Part shown: piece after piece, positions 16,739 to 25,725 of the stretch
Layout: every line of letters starts with the position of its first letter
How positions within the stretch are numbered: the first letter of the stretch is position 1
Assembly (NCBI RefSeq): GCF_016907055.1
Contig: NZ_JAFBBG010000006.1
Location: 1 to 64,000, forward strand
Direction: 5' to 3'
DNA length: 64,000 nt
Source of the DNA: Paracholeplasma morum
Lineage (GTDB): Bacteria > Bacillota_I > Bacilli_A > Acholeplasmatales > UBA5453
Program-made: the position numbers and the translations under genes
Notes under the pieces: model-generated
The model's database searches: none
Seen by the model: the letters and a program-made list of their open reading frames with translations, nothing else
Told to the model about the DNA's origin: nothing

Positions 16739-18840
16739 AACATATTTTCCAATTCTGCCATTGTCACTAACACCTGGCGAGGTTTTGTTCCCTCATTCTT
16801 AGAGACAACATTCATTTCTTCTAATAATTCTACAATACGTTGTGCACGATTAAAACCAATTGAGAATTCTTTTTGAATACTGTTAATCGATGCACTGTTT
16901 TCTCTTACGACATACTGTGCGACTGGATATAATAAATCATCCGAAGCTTGTGTGTCTTTCTTAACACTATACGTTCTTAATGATTCATGATCAAATAAGT
17001 AATCAGGTCCCATTTGAGCGCGAATAAAATCTGTAATCTTTTCGATTTCAGAATCTCTTACAAAAGCGCCTTGAAGACGCACAGGTCTTTCTGTTTCTTT
17101 TAGAAGCATATCCCCTTTACCGAGAAGTGTTTCTGCACCGGCACCATCTAAAATAACGTTGGAATCCACGAATGAAGCCACTCTAAAGGCGATTCTGGTT
17201 GGGATATTCGCTTTAATGGTCCCTTTGACAACGTCGGTTGTTGGTCTTTGGGTTGCTACTAATACGTGAATACCAGCAGCTCTTGCTTTTTGAGTCAGAC
17301 GTTGGATAGCTTCTTCAACATCATTAGCAGAAACCATCATTAAGTCAGCTAATTCATCAATCACAATAATGATGAAAGGCATCTTTGTCAGTTCAGGATC
17401 TAGCTTGGCTTTCTCATTGAATCCATTGATGTCTTTTACACGATTGGTAGAAAAAGTCATGAAACGTCTGTCCATTTCTTCTACTGCCCAAGAGAGGGCT
17501 GTAGAAGCCATTTTAGGATCGTTGATGACTGGCGTCACTAGGTGAGGCAAGTCGTTATAAAGAGTTAGTTCAACCATCTTAGGATCAATTAAGATGAACT
17601 TAACGTCATCAGGACTATTCTTCATAAGTAGAGAGACGATGATTGTATTAACACAGACGCTCTTACCACTGTTGGTTGCACCGGCGATTAATCCGTGAGG
17701 CATCTTGGCGATATCAGCGTAAATGTTTTTACCATCAATATCCACACCTAAAGCAATCTTAAGTGGATGGGATTTGTCTTCCAAAAATTCCTTATCATCA
17801 ATTACATTACCAAAAGCAACCATTTCAGGGACAACGTTAGGAATTTCTAATCCCACATATGGTTTACCTGGAATTGGTGCTTCAATACGTAAAGATTTAG
17901 CTGCAAGGTTCATCATAAGATTATCTTTGATTCTACCCACTTCTTTAACGTTTACCCCTGGTTCGAGTTCAATCTCATGACGGGTTACGGTAGGCCCTTT
18001 GGTAATGTTTTTAACTTTACCTGGAACATTAAACTGCATTAAGGTTTCATTGACAACCTCTTCTTGTTTAATCAACCATTCTGGTCTGGCATTTTGATCA
18101 CGATTGACTTTAGAGAACATCGATACAGATGGGTATATATAAGGTTTTTCTTTCTTGAATACAATCGTTGGTTTACTAGGTTCTTTGATGAACTCTTTTT
18201 TAACTGTTTCAATTTCAGCTTGAGGTTTTGGTCTTTCAAATACAAACTCATCATCCGTAAATGGGTTAGGTTCTTTTTCAAAACGATTAAAGAGATTATC
18301 TGTTTTCCTAAACGTTTCGACTTTAGGTTGCTCAACCACTTCAGTTACAGGTTCTTCAAAATTAAAATCGGAAACAACCACTTTCTCAGGTCTAAAAGTT
18401 TCCACAGATTTAGGTAAGTCTTGGAAGGACTCAACCGCTTTCTTTTTAACAAACGGTACTTCAAGTTCAACTTCTTTAGTTCTTGGATCTTCGTATTTAC
18501 GTTTGGTTTCAACAATCGCATCTTCACCAAAGATTCGTTTGCGATCTTGGTTCTTAACGATAATAGACTTAAACTCAGCGTATTCACCCAAATTAGTCAT
18601 TGGGTTATTTCTAAACGCATCATAACGTTTACGAATGTCTCCTGTGTTGCGAGCAATAAATGGTGCTACAGTCTCGTCTTTAACAGATAGACCAAAAATA
18701 GGCGAGATAAATTCAGTCGTTTTGAATTTCTTTAACCCGTCTTTTTTCAAGCCTTCTATCTTAACAAATTGTGGAATTTGAAAGTCTGTTTGATCTTTTC
18801 TTTGAATAATTTCAATTGGTTTTCGATTAAATAGACTCAT
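16735..18840 (-). CDS. ftsK: FtsK/SpoIIIE-type DNA translocase lacking membrane segments
   Basis: Hexameric DNA pump that clears chromosomes during segregation. The 701-residue protein has Walker A GATNSGKS (about residue 390), Walker B IIIVIDELADLMM and a C-terminal winged-helix gamma domain (SINSIQKEFSIGFNRAQRIVELLEEM) that reads oriented DNA sites. Family members usually begin with about four membrane helices. Here the first 270 residues are hydrophilic and charged, with repeated Glu/Lys/Pro-rich linker sequence and no membrane segment. ATG 18840 is chosen over 18849 because GAGGGTG lies six bases upstream. It overlaps the preceding unknown membrane protein gene by 14 bases. Confidence 0.93.
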   Translation of the reverse strand: MSLFNRKPIEIIQRKDQTDFQIPQFVKIEGLKKDGLKKFKTTEFISPIFGLSVKDETVAPFIARNTGDIRKRYDAFRNNPMTNLGEYAEFKSIIVKNQDRKRIFGEDAIVETKRKYEDPRTKEVELEVPFVKKKAVESFQDLPKSVETFRPEKVVVSDFNFEEPVTEVVEQPKVETFRKTDNLFNRFEKEPNPFTDDEFVFERPKPQAEIETVKKEFIKEPSKPTIVFKKEKPYIYPSVSMFSKVNRDQNARPEWLIKQEEVVNETLMQFNVPGKVKNITKGPTVTRHEIELEPGVNVKEVGRIKDNLMMNLAAKSLRIEAPIPGKPYVGLEIPNVVPEMVAFGNVIDDKEFLEDKSHPLKIALGVDIDGKNIYADIAKMPHGLIAGATNSGKSVCVNTIIVSLLMKNSPDDVKFILIDPKMVELTLYNDLPHLVTPVINDPKMASTALSWAVEEMDRRFMTFSTNRVKDINGFNEKAKLDPELTKMPFIIIVIDELADLMMVSANDVEEAIQRLTQKARAAGIHVLVATQRPTTDVVKGTIKANIPTRIAFRVASFVDSNVILDGAGAETLLGKGDMLLKETERPVRLQGAFVRDSEIEKITDFIRAQMGPDYLFDHESLRTYSVKKDTQASDDLLYPVAQYVVRENSASINSIQKEFSIGFNRAQRIVELLEEMNVVSKNEGTKPRQVLVTMAELENML

Positions 18841-19618
18841 GGTCTTCACCCTCTACTATTGATGATTCTTCACGAATCTCATCATATATGCTCTCAACGC
18901 CAGCGTCGATTGTTTTTTCGACTGCAAAGACGTTCTTGCTGTAAATCTTATATGTTTCCTCTCCAACAATCCCAATAATCGCTAAACAAATGCGGTTGAT
19001 GAATTGTTGAGTGATTTGGTCTACTGTAATTTTTTTAATCCAATAGGCTGGTCTTGCAAAGTTAATGACATTAAATATATCGCTAATACGTTTTCTAATT
19101 TTATATTTTTTCTCTGTTTGAACAATGGCAGATTCCTCAACCGTTGCCTTAACAGAATAGATTTGCATTAAGTTTGCGAGCGTTCTTCTTCTTAAGAGTT
19201 TCAAGATTCTTGAATCATTCATAATCTTATCTACTCTATCAGTAATATAATGTCCAAGCAATAAAGTCTCATCGATTGTAAGTTCCAATAATGGGTATTT
19301 ACTATTCGGATAGAACTTGGTTGCAATGTCTTTTGCTAGGTCAGTTGAAATCATTTTTAGGTGTAAAAACAACCCATTTTCATCGCGTGCCTTTTTGTCT
19401 TTAAATAAGGATTGGGCATCTTTTATTAAGAGTTTAATCTCTTCTTCGTCTATATCTGGTTCAACCGCTTTACGGTAAAAGCGTTTGGATTGCATTGTCT
19501 TTAATAGTGTATATAAGTACAAAAGAACGAGTACCAGAAATCCAAATACTATTCCTGATAAGAACACAAATAAATAACCAATGTCAAACTTAAATTCAAA
19601 GAAACTATTTATGTTCAA
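18827..19618 (-). CDS. Unknown single-span membrane protein coupled to ftsK
   Basis: I do not recognise this 263-residue protein. It has one strong N-terminal membrane helix (about residues 13-38), then basic YLYTLLKTMQSKRF, predicting a cytoplasmic body. The body is helical with conserved-looking stretches (KFYPNSKYPLLELTIDETLLLGHYITDRVD and a C-terminal IGIVGEETYKIYS). It is the first gene of the operon and overlaps the soluble ftsK start, so the two are translationally coupled. It may provide the membrane anchor or a partner that this FtsK lacks; this is inference. Confidence 0.8.
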   Translation of the reverse strand: MNINSFFEFKFDIGYLFVFLSGIVFGFLVLVLLYLYTLLKTMQSKRFYRKAVEPDIDEEEIKLLIKDAQSLFKDKKARDENGLFLHLKMISTDLAKDIATKFYPNSKYPLLELTIDETLLLGHYITDRVDKIMNDSRILKLLRRRTLANLMQIYSVKATVEESAIVQTEKKYKIRKRISDIFNVINFARPAYWIKKITVDQITQQFINRICLAIIGIVGEETYKIYSKNVFAVEKTIDAGVESIYDEIREESSIVEGEDHESI

Positions 19619-19640
19619 ACAATCGCCACCTTTCTTTGTT

Positions 19641-19649
19641 CATTATACC
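19641..19649 (-). promoter_or_regulatory. Extended -10 promoter of the ftsK-lepB-rbgA-rnhB operon
   Basis: Minus-strand TGGTATAAT about 25 bases before the first gene of the operon. Divergent to the HAD gene promoter. Confidence 0.65.
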
Positions 19650-19720
19650 ATTAAATGAAATTAAATATAAAGGCTTATCTTTGATAACAACAGCGTTCTA
19701 TTTCATTTTTATAATAATTA

Positions 19721-19729
19721 TGCGATAAT
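19721..19729 (+). promoter_or_regulatory. Extended -10 promoter of the HAD phosphatase gene
   Basis: TGCGATAAT 15 bases before the start codon, giving a very short leader; only a weak -35 (TTTCAT) at 17 bases. Confidence 0.5.
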
Positions 19730-19744
19730 AGATTTGGTGATTAA

Positions 19745-20563
19745 ATGAAAAAGTACTTAATTGCGTGCGACTTAGACGGCACGTTACTCAATGAAAAAAG
19801 TGAGTTATCAAAAGAAACCATTGCTTACATGAAAGAGTTAAAAGCTTTAGGTCATAAGATAGTGATTGCAACCGGGAGACCTTTTAGAGGGTGCTATAAC
19901 TATTACACTGAACTTGGATTAGATACCCCAATTATTACTGATAATGGTGGTGCCATTGAAAATCCAGTGGATCCTTCCTTCAAGAAGATTGCGGTGAGAA
20001 TTCCAAAGCGCATTGTCGATAAACTGTTTTCATACGCTTTAGAACATATCGTGACAGCTTTCTACAGTGTTGATAATGGCTTATATGTGTATAAACCTAC
20101 TGAACGTTTAAATTGGTTGTACCATCAAAATGAAGATACTTTCTTCGTTGAAGGTGAGTTTACGAAACCAGGGTTACCTGAACCTTCAGGGATGATGTTT
20201 ATCGTCAGTGCGAAGTTCAAAGAAGCCTTTCAAACATTTATTGAAAACAACACAGAAGGCTTATTGATGTACCGCGATTGGGGTTCAGATGCCAAAAATG
20301 CAATATTTGAAGTTTACCAAAAACGAACCTCAAAATCTGAAGCACTAGAACTGGTAAGACAACACTTTGGTATCGATCCAGAGTCAGTGATTGCTTTTGG
20401 TGATGGCGCGAATGACATTGATATGTTAGAACTGGTTAACCACGGGGTTGCAATGAAAAACGGTCAAGAGGAAGTAAAAAGAATCGCGGACGATATTACC
20501 CCTTTAACCAATGCAGAAAACGGCGTTATCGAATACTTAAAAACATTCTTAAAGAGCGAATAA
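19745..20563 (+). CDS. Cof-type HAD-family phosphatase
   Basis: Haloacid dehalogenase superfamily hydrolase, subfamily IIB (Cof type), usually acting on sugar phosphates, nucleotides or flavin phosphates. The 272-residue protein has motif I CDLDGTLLN, motif II IATGRP, the conserved KSEAL lysine and motif IV FGDGANDIDML. The large cap domain between motifs II and III places it in the Cof group. The substrate cannot be told from sequence. It is convergent to glgP, but a link with glycogen is only positional. Confidence 0.9.
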   Translation: MKKYLIACDLDGTLLNEKSELSKETIAYMKELKALGHKIVIATGRPFRGCYNYYTELGLDTPIITDNGGAIENPVDPSFKKIAVRIPKRIVDKLFSYALEHIVTAFYSVDNGLYVYKPTERLNWLYHQNEDTFFVEGEFTKPGLPEPSGMMFIVSAKFKEAFQTFIENNTEGLLMYRDWGSDAKNAIFEVYQKRTSKSEALELVRQHFGIDPESVIAFGDGANDIDMLELVNHGVAMKNGQEEVKRIADDITPLTNAENGVIEYLKTFLKSE

Positions 20564-20575
20564 TCGCTCTTTTTT
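20552..20575 (+). terminator. Terminator of the HAD gene, containing its stop codon
   Basis: AAGAGCGA (20552-20559) pairs with TCGCTCTT (20564-20571), followed by a T run; the TAA (20561-20563) is in the loop. Confidence 0.88.
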
Positions 20576-20580
20576 GTAAG

Positions 20581-20612
20581 AAAAAACACCTTGAAATAAG
20601 TTCAAAGTGTCT
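20581..20612 (-). terminator. Terminator of glgP
   Basis: On the minus strand, ACACTTTGAA pairs with TTCAAGGTGT (one mismatch) around a short loop and is followed by TTTTTT. Confidence 0.8.
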
Positions 20613-20621
20613 TTAATGTAA

Positions 20622-23033
20622 TTATTTGATTTTTTCTAAGTGCCAGATGTCTCTGTTGTATTCTTCCATCGTTCTATCGGTTGAGAAGAATCCGGATTTA
20701 GCTGTGTTAATGATGGATTTCTTCAACCACTCAGAACGGTTTTGATACATCTTATTCGCCTTAGCTTGTGCCATAACGTATGAACGGAAATCTTTTAATA
20801 CGAAATACGTATCGCGTTCTAATAGATTTCTTCTGATTTCTTCAAACTCGTGGTTAGGTACATTGTCGAAGAAACCGTTTGTTAATTGGTCTAAAATGCG
20901 TTTGATGTGCGGATCTTTTTCGTATAAATCATATGGGTTATACGAATGTGATGCCATTAATGAAGTGACTTCTTCTGCATTCATACCGAAAATGACGATG
21001 TTATCATTGCCTACTAATTCAGCAATTTCTACGTTCGCTCCATCTAGGGTACCAATGGTGATTGCACCATTCATCATGAACTTCATGTTACCTGTTCCTG
21101 ATGCTTCTTTTGAAGCAGTTGAGATTTGTTCAGATAAGTCAGCAGCTGGCATAATTGTTTCTGCATAAGTAACATTATAATCTTCAACGAAGACAACTTT
21201 TAAGAACTTATTCGTATCTGGATCATTATTTACTTTATCAGCAATTGTATTAATTAGTTTGATAACTTTCTTCGCAAAATAATACGTCGGAGCGGCTTTA
21301 GCACCAAAGATAAAACTATGTGGGTGGAAGTGGTTTCTAACTTCTGGATTTGTTTTGAGTTCATTATAGATATGCATGATATGTAATGCATTCATTAATT
21401 GACGTTTGTATTCATGTAGACGCTTAACTTGGATATCAAAGATCGAAGTTGGGTCTAGTTCAACGCCTTGTTCTTTGAAAATCTTCTTAGCCAAAGCTTG
21501 TTTTCTAGCTAGTTTCATTTCATCATAACGTTTTTGAATACTCTTGTCATCTACAAACTTCAATAAACCCTCAAGTTTTGTAGTATCTTTAATCCAACCT
21601 TCTCCGATTGTGTCCTTTAAGATAGAAACAAGCTCTGGATTGGATTGTAATACCCATCTACGATGTGTAATACCGTTTGTTTTGTTGTTAAACTTGTTTG
21701 GATAGTAATCGTTAAATGTCTTCATTTCGATACCTTTTAAGATATCTGTGTGAAGTTGAGCAACCCCGTTAACTGAGAATGACCCAACAATCGCTAGATT
21801 GGCCATATGAATCATTCCATTTTTAATGATGCACATTTCTTCTACTTGTTTAGCGTAATCACCAAACTTAGCTTTCAACTCTAGTTCAAAACGACGGTTA
21901 ATTTCTTCCGTAATGGTGTAAATTCTTGGTAATAAAGGTTGTAATAAGCGAATTGGCCATTTTTCAAGGGCTTCAGATAAAATGGTATGGTTAGTATAGG
22001 CAACACAATGTCTAGTGATTTCCCATGCTTTTTCCCATTCCATGTTTTCTTCATCCACTAAAATACGCATTAATTCAGGAATGATTAAGGTTGGGTGAGT
22101 ATCGTTAATGTGGAATACTGCCTTTTCACTTAAGTTTTCTAGTGTTCCGTATAACTTCTTATGTTTTCTAATAATCGCATTAACCCCAGCGGATGAGAAT
22201 AAGTATTGTTGTTTAAGACGTAAGATTTTTCCTTCGTCTGTTTCATCGTTTGGATAAAGCATTTCTGAGATTTGTCTTAATTTCTTATGGTATTCGAATG
22301 TCCCACCTTGGTTTTCATAACGATCACTAGGTTCAGCACTCCATAGTCTTAATGTGTTAACAACTTCATTCTTATAACCGATGATAGGCACATCATATGG
22401 AACTGCCTTAACGTATTCAGCATTTTTATGATAAACCGTTAGCTTGCCTTTTTCATCGACATGAAGTTCGATATGTCCATAAAATGGAATATCTATCGCT
22501 TCTTCATCTCTTCTAACTTCCCACACGTGAATGTCTTTTAACCATCTGTCTGGGTATTCAACTTGGTAGCCATTTTCAATCTTTTGTTTAAAGAACCCAT
22601 AACGGTATCGGATACAGTTTCCATGTACTGGTAGTGCAAGTGCAGCCACACTGTCCATGAAACATGCGGCTAGACGGCCTAAACCACCATTTCCTAATCC
22701 GGCATCGGTTTCTTTATGTTCAATTTCATTAATGTCTAATCCTAAATTGGTGAATGCCTCTTTAACAACATCATAAACGCCAGCGTTCATTAAGTTATTT
22801 GTGATCATTCTTCCCATTAAGAATTCCATCGAAAAGTAATATACTTGACGCTTGTCAGCCTCAATTTTATTGGTATTTTTCCAATCTGTGGAAATATGTT
22901 CTTTTAATAATGTTCCTAACGCAAGATATTGTTGATAAGCATTAGAATCTTTAAAATCAATGGCATACGTATTTTCGAGTTGTGTCACGAATGCTTGTTC
23001 AAATGTTTTAGCATTTGTAAAAATATTTGTCAT
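20622..23033 (-). CDS. glgP: Glycogen/maltodextrin phosphorylase
   Basis: PLP-dependent enzyme releasing glucose 1-phosphate from alpha-1,4-glucans. The 803-residue length and motifs fit GT35: NGGLGRLAACF near the N-terminus, HINDTHPTLIIPEL, the FDIQVKRLHEYKRQ block, and GTGNMKFMMNGA, where the Lys binds PLP. ATG 23033 has a GGAG ribosome site. It follows glgB but has its own promoter. No glycogen synthase or ADP-glucose pyrophosphorylase is in the window, so the substrate may be imported dextrin or stored glucan made elsewhere. Confidence 0.95.
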   Translation of the reverse strand: MTNIFTNAKTFEQAFVTQLENTYAIDFKDSNAYQQYLALGTLLKEHISTDWKNTNKIEADKRQVYYFSMEFLMGRMITNNLMNAGVYDVVKEAFTNLGLDINEIEHKETDAGLGNGGLGRLAACFMDSVAALALPVHGNCIRYRYGFFKQKIENGYQVEYPDRWLKDIHVWEVRRDEEAIDIPFYGHIELHVDEKGKLTVYHKNAEYVKAVPYDVPIIGYKNEVVNTLRLWSAEPSDRYENQGGTFEYHKKLRQISEMLYPNDETDEGKILRLKQQYLFSSAGVNAIIRKHKKLYGTLENLSEKAVFHINDTHPTLIIPELMRILVDEENMEWEKAWEITRHCVAYTNHTILSEALEKWPIRLLQPLLPRIYTITEEINRRFELELKAKFGDYAKQVEEMCIIKNGMIHMANLAIVGSFSVNGVAQLHTDILKGIEMKTFNDYYPNKFNNKTNGITHRRWVLQSNPELVSILKDTIGEGWIKDTTKLEGLLKFVDDKSIQKRYDEMKLARKQALAKKIFKEQGVELDPTSIFDIQVKRLHEYKRQLMNALHIMHIYNELKTNPEVRNHFHPHSFIFGAKAAPTYYFAKKVIKLINTIADKVNNDPDTNKFLKVVFVEDYNVTYAETIMPAADLSEQISTASKEASGTGNMKFMMNGAITIGTLDGANVEIAELVGNDNIVIFGMNAEEVTSLMASHSYNPYDLYEKDPHIKRILDQLTNGFFDNVPNHEFEEIRRNLLERDTYFVLKDFRSYVMAQAKANKMYQNRSEWLKKSIINTAKSGFFSTDRTMEEYNRDIWHLEKIK

Positions 23034-23063
23034 TGGTATTCTCCTTCATGTTTGTTCATACAA

Positions 23064-23072
23064 ATTATAACA
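23064..23072 (-). promoter_or_regulatory. Extended -10 promoter of glgP
   Basis: Minus-strand TGTTATAAT 30 bases before the glgP start; no good -35, because the position is taken by the hairpin at 23075-23099. Confidence 0.65.
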
Positions 23073-23074
23073 TA

Positions 23075-23099
23075 AAGGCACCCGTTAATTGGGCGCCTT
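23075..23099 (-). terminator. Hairpin after glgB, abutting the glgP promoter
   Basis: AAGGCGCCC (minus reading of 23091-23099) pairs with GGGTGCCTT (23075-23083) with one G-U pair. Only a short T stretch follows, so termination may be partial. The stem ends two bases before the TGT of the glgP -10. Confidence 0.6.
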
Positions 23100-23120
23100 A
23101 TGATTGCAAACGATTACATT

Positions 23121-24971
23121 TTATCTCTTGAATTTCAAAATAACAGCGGTTAATGGCCCCAGTGTGATTTTAATGTGATGTGGCCTGTTGTGTCTAGGTT
23201 CATCAAACGCTTCTAATAAAAGTCCATTATATTGGTCAGAACCGCCATATTTGACAAAGTCACTGTTCATGATTTCTACATATGATCCCTTTTCTGGGAC
23301 CCCTATTTCAAAGTTGTGATAAACAACTGGTGTCATGTTTAAAACCACGACAAGATGTTCATGTTTGTCTTTGGAATACCTTATAAAACTATAGATGCTT
23401 TGTTCGGCATTGGTTGAATCAATCCATTCGAATCCTTCTTTATCGTGATCGGTTTCGTATAGTGCACGTTCTGTTTTATAAAGGCCAAATAGATCTCTAA
23501 CGAAGTGATTGGCTTTATCATGTGATTGGAATTCAAATAAATTCCAGTCTAATTGGCGATGAACGCTCCACTCTTGAAAATGTGCAAATTCTTGACCCAT
23601 AAATAAGAGTTTCTTACCTGGATGTGTAATGTATAATCCCATTAATAAGCGGTAGTTAGCGAACTTCTGCCAATAATCACCAGGCATTCTAGTTAATAGT
23701 GTGCCTTTTCCATGTACGACTTCATCATGTGAAAAAGGTAAGACAAACTGTTCTGAGAATGCATAAGTCAAACCAAACGTAATATCATGGTGATGCCATT
23801 TACGATGGATTGGTTCACGTTTAAAATACCTTAATACGTCATTCATGAACCCCATGTTCCATTTATAATTAAAGCCGATTCCACCCATATCCACAGGTCT
23901 GGTGACCCCTTCAAATGCAGTTGAATCCTCTGCCATGAATAACACGCGGTCATCTTTCTTAAATAATACTTCTGAGGCTAGTCTTAAGAAGCCTTTGGCG
24001 CCTTCATCGACGCCGTTTCTTGAATCTCCTAAGAAATAGAGTAAGTTAGACACGGCATCTACTCTAAAGCCATCTACATGGAAATACTCCATCCAATATA
24101 GCGCGTTCGATAATAAGAAACTTCTTGTATGGCCTTTAGCCAAGTCTAAGTTCGCTGTGCCCCAAACCTCATTCTCACGTTTCCAGGTTTCATTGTGTTC
24201 ATATAGTGGTGTACCATCAAAGAAGTATAATCCATGAGGGTCTTTACAAATATGACCTGGAACCCAGTCCATAATGACACCAAATCCTGCTTGGTGAAGA
24301 CGATCAATCATGTACATTAAATCTTTAGGAACGCCATAGCGTGAGGTTGCAGCATAATAGCCAGTGCCTTGATACCCCCATGAATCATCTAGTGGATGTT
24401 CATAAATTGGCATCAATTCTACATGGGTGAAGTTTTGTTCAGTTAAGTGTTTGATCAATTGGTCAACAATCTCGTTATACTTAATAAACTGCCCATATCT
24501 TGTACGCCATGATCCCATATGTAGTTCATAAATTAAGAGTGGTTTTTCATACACCTTTTCTTTTGTAAACATCCATACGTCATCATGCCATTCATACCCT
24601 TCCAAGTCATATACTTTGGAGGCAGTTCCTGGTCTGTTTTCTGCAAATCTTGCATAAGGGTCTGCTTTATAAAGCTTACCTTGTGGGGTATAGATCACAT
24701 ATTTGTATTTTGCCCATTCTAGATTCCATGGAATTTCGATAGACCAAATACCCATTTCATCAATCTTGGATAATACATGTGCTTCTTCTTGCCAGTTGTT
24801 AAAATCACCAACCACGGAAACCATTCTCGCGTTTGGTGCGTAAACTGTAAATCTTGTTTTAGTAACGAAGCCTTTATCATCTTTGACTAAAAAAGACCCG
24901 AAAATACGATAAGCATCATAGAGCTTACCTTCATTGTAAAAATACGCATCTTCTGGTGTAATCTTAAACAT
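23121..24971 (-). CDS. glgB: 1,4-alpha-glucan branching enzyme
   Basis: GH13 enzyme forming alpha-1,6 branches in glycogen. The 616-residue protein has an N-terminal CBM48 sandwich (about 1-130; GDFNNWQEEAHVL), then the catalytic barrel: GFRVDAVSNLLY with the nucleophile Asp (about residue 305), FMAEDSTAF with the acid Glu (about 349), and LPFSHDEVVHGKGTL. The ATG lies inside the end of recX (8-base overlap), so expression is coupled to the recX operon. Confidence 0.95.
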   Translation of the reverse strand: MFKITPEDAYFYNEGKLYDAYRIFGSFLVKDDKGFVTKTRFTVYAPNARMVSVVGDFNNWQEEAHVLSKIDEMGIWSIEIPWNLEWAKYKYVIYTPQGKLYKADPYARFAENRPGTASKVYDLEGYEWHDDVWMFTKEKVYEKPLLIYELHMGSWRTRYGQFIKYNEIVDQLIKHLTEQNFTHVELMPIYEHPLDDSWGYQGTGYYAATSRYGVPKDLMYMIDRLHQAGFGVIMDWVPGHICKDPHGLYFFDGTPLYEHNETWKRENEVWGTANLDLAKGHTRSFLLSNALYWMEYFHVDGFRVDAVSNLLYFLGDSRNGVDEGAKGFLRLASEVLFKKDDRVLFMAEDSTAFEGVTRPVDMGGIGFNYKWNMGFMNDVLRYFKREPIHRKWHHHDITFGLTYAFSEQFVLPFSHDEVVHGKGTLLTRMPGDYWQKFANYRLLMGLYITHPGKKLLFMGQEFAHFQEWSVHRQLDWNLFEFQSHDKANHFVRDLFGLYKTERALYETDHDKEGFEWIDSTNAEQSIYSFIRYSKDKHEHLVVVLNMTPVVYHNFEIGVPEKGSYVEIMNSDFVKYGGSDQYNGLLLEAFDEPRHNRPHHIKITLGPLTAVILKFKR

Positions 24972-25725
24972 CCATATTCCCCATTTCTATAAAGTATTGA
25001 TCAATCTGCTCTATATCAAAGCCTTGTCGATATAAGGCTTGTTTGATTTTATCTTTTTGAACTTTTAGTGGTTCATCTTCATATTTCTTATAAAGCTTTA
25101 AGAATGCCTTCTTAATATGATTTTCTTGAATAAATATTTTAGTTTTTAAATACTTATCGATCAAAGGGTTGATCTCTTCATAAGTGTATCCCTTTGTGAG
25201 AAATTGTCTTGAAAGGGTTTCTTTTGCCTTCGAATAGTTCGGTTTCTTTGACAGCAAAACCGCCTTCTTAATCTTTTCTTCGAGTGAGGCATCGGAGGTT
25301 TTAGGCAGAGATTCAATGATTGCTAAAGGGATACCCTTTTGCCGTAATATGTCTTTGATACGGCTATATCCGTACCTGTTTTGGTATGTATCTATAATCA
25401 TTTTAGCATATTCACGGTCATCTAGGTATTTCATTTTAGTAAAACTACTAATCAGTTCATGAATCAAAGCCTCATCAGCCATTAACCCTTCTAGGTAAGT
25501 CTTAAACGTTTTGACTGACTTAGGTCTTTTTAAATACAGTAGTGCTTTTCGTTTTATGATTGCTTTATCATTAAATTCTAAGATTTTAGATAAATCCTTA
25601 TCGTTAATCTCTTTACCTTTATTAATATGAAACTCAAGTAGCGTTTCATCTTCGAGTTTGTATTTATGATCACCTAAAGTGATTTCATACCCATATCGTA
25701 TGCGTTTAACTTGATCAACTTTCAT
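24964..25725 (-). CDS. recX: Regulatory protein RecX
   Basis: RecX inhibits or modulates RecA filaments. The 253-residue protein has the typical helical RecX repeats: ALLYLKRPKSVKTFKTYL, KYLDDREYAKMIIDTYQNRYGYSRIKDILRQKGI and, near the C-terminus, DKIKQALYRQGFDIEQIDQYF. It overlaps the S41 protease gene by 11 bases upstream and glgB by eight downstream. recA is not in the window. Confidence 0.9.
   Translation of the reverse strand: MKVDQVKRIRYGYEITLGDHKYKLEDETLLEFHINKGKEINDKDLSKILEFNDKAIIKRKALLYLKRPKSVKTFKTYLEGLMADEALIHELISSFTKMKYLDDREYAKMIIDTYQNRYGYSRIKDILRQKGIPLAIIESLPKTSDASLEEKIKKAVLLSKKPNYSKAKETLSRQFLTKGYTYEEINPLIDKYLKTKIFIQENHIKKAFLKLYKKYEDEPLKVQKDKIKQALYRQGFDIEQIDQYFIEMGNMDV

Noticed and set aside
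18064-18417. 117-codon open frame on the plus strand inside ftsK
   Set aside because: It is a frame shadow of the Lys/Glu/Pro-rich FtsK linker: extreme Phe/Arg content, no ribosome site.
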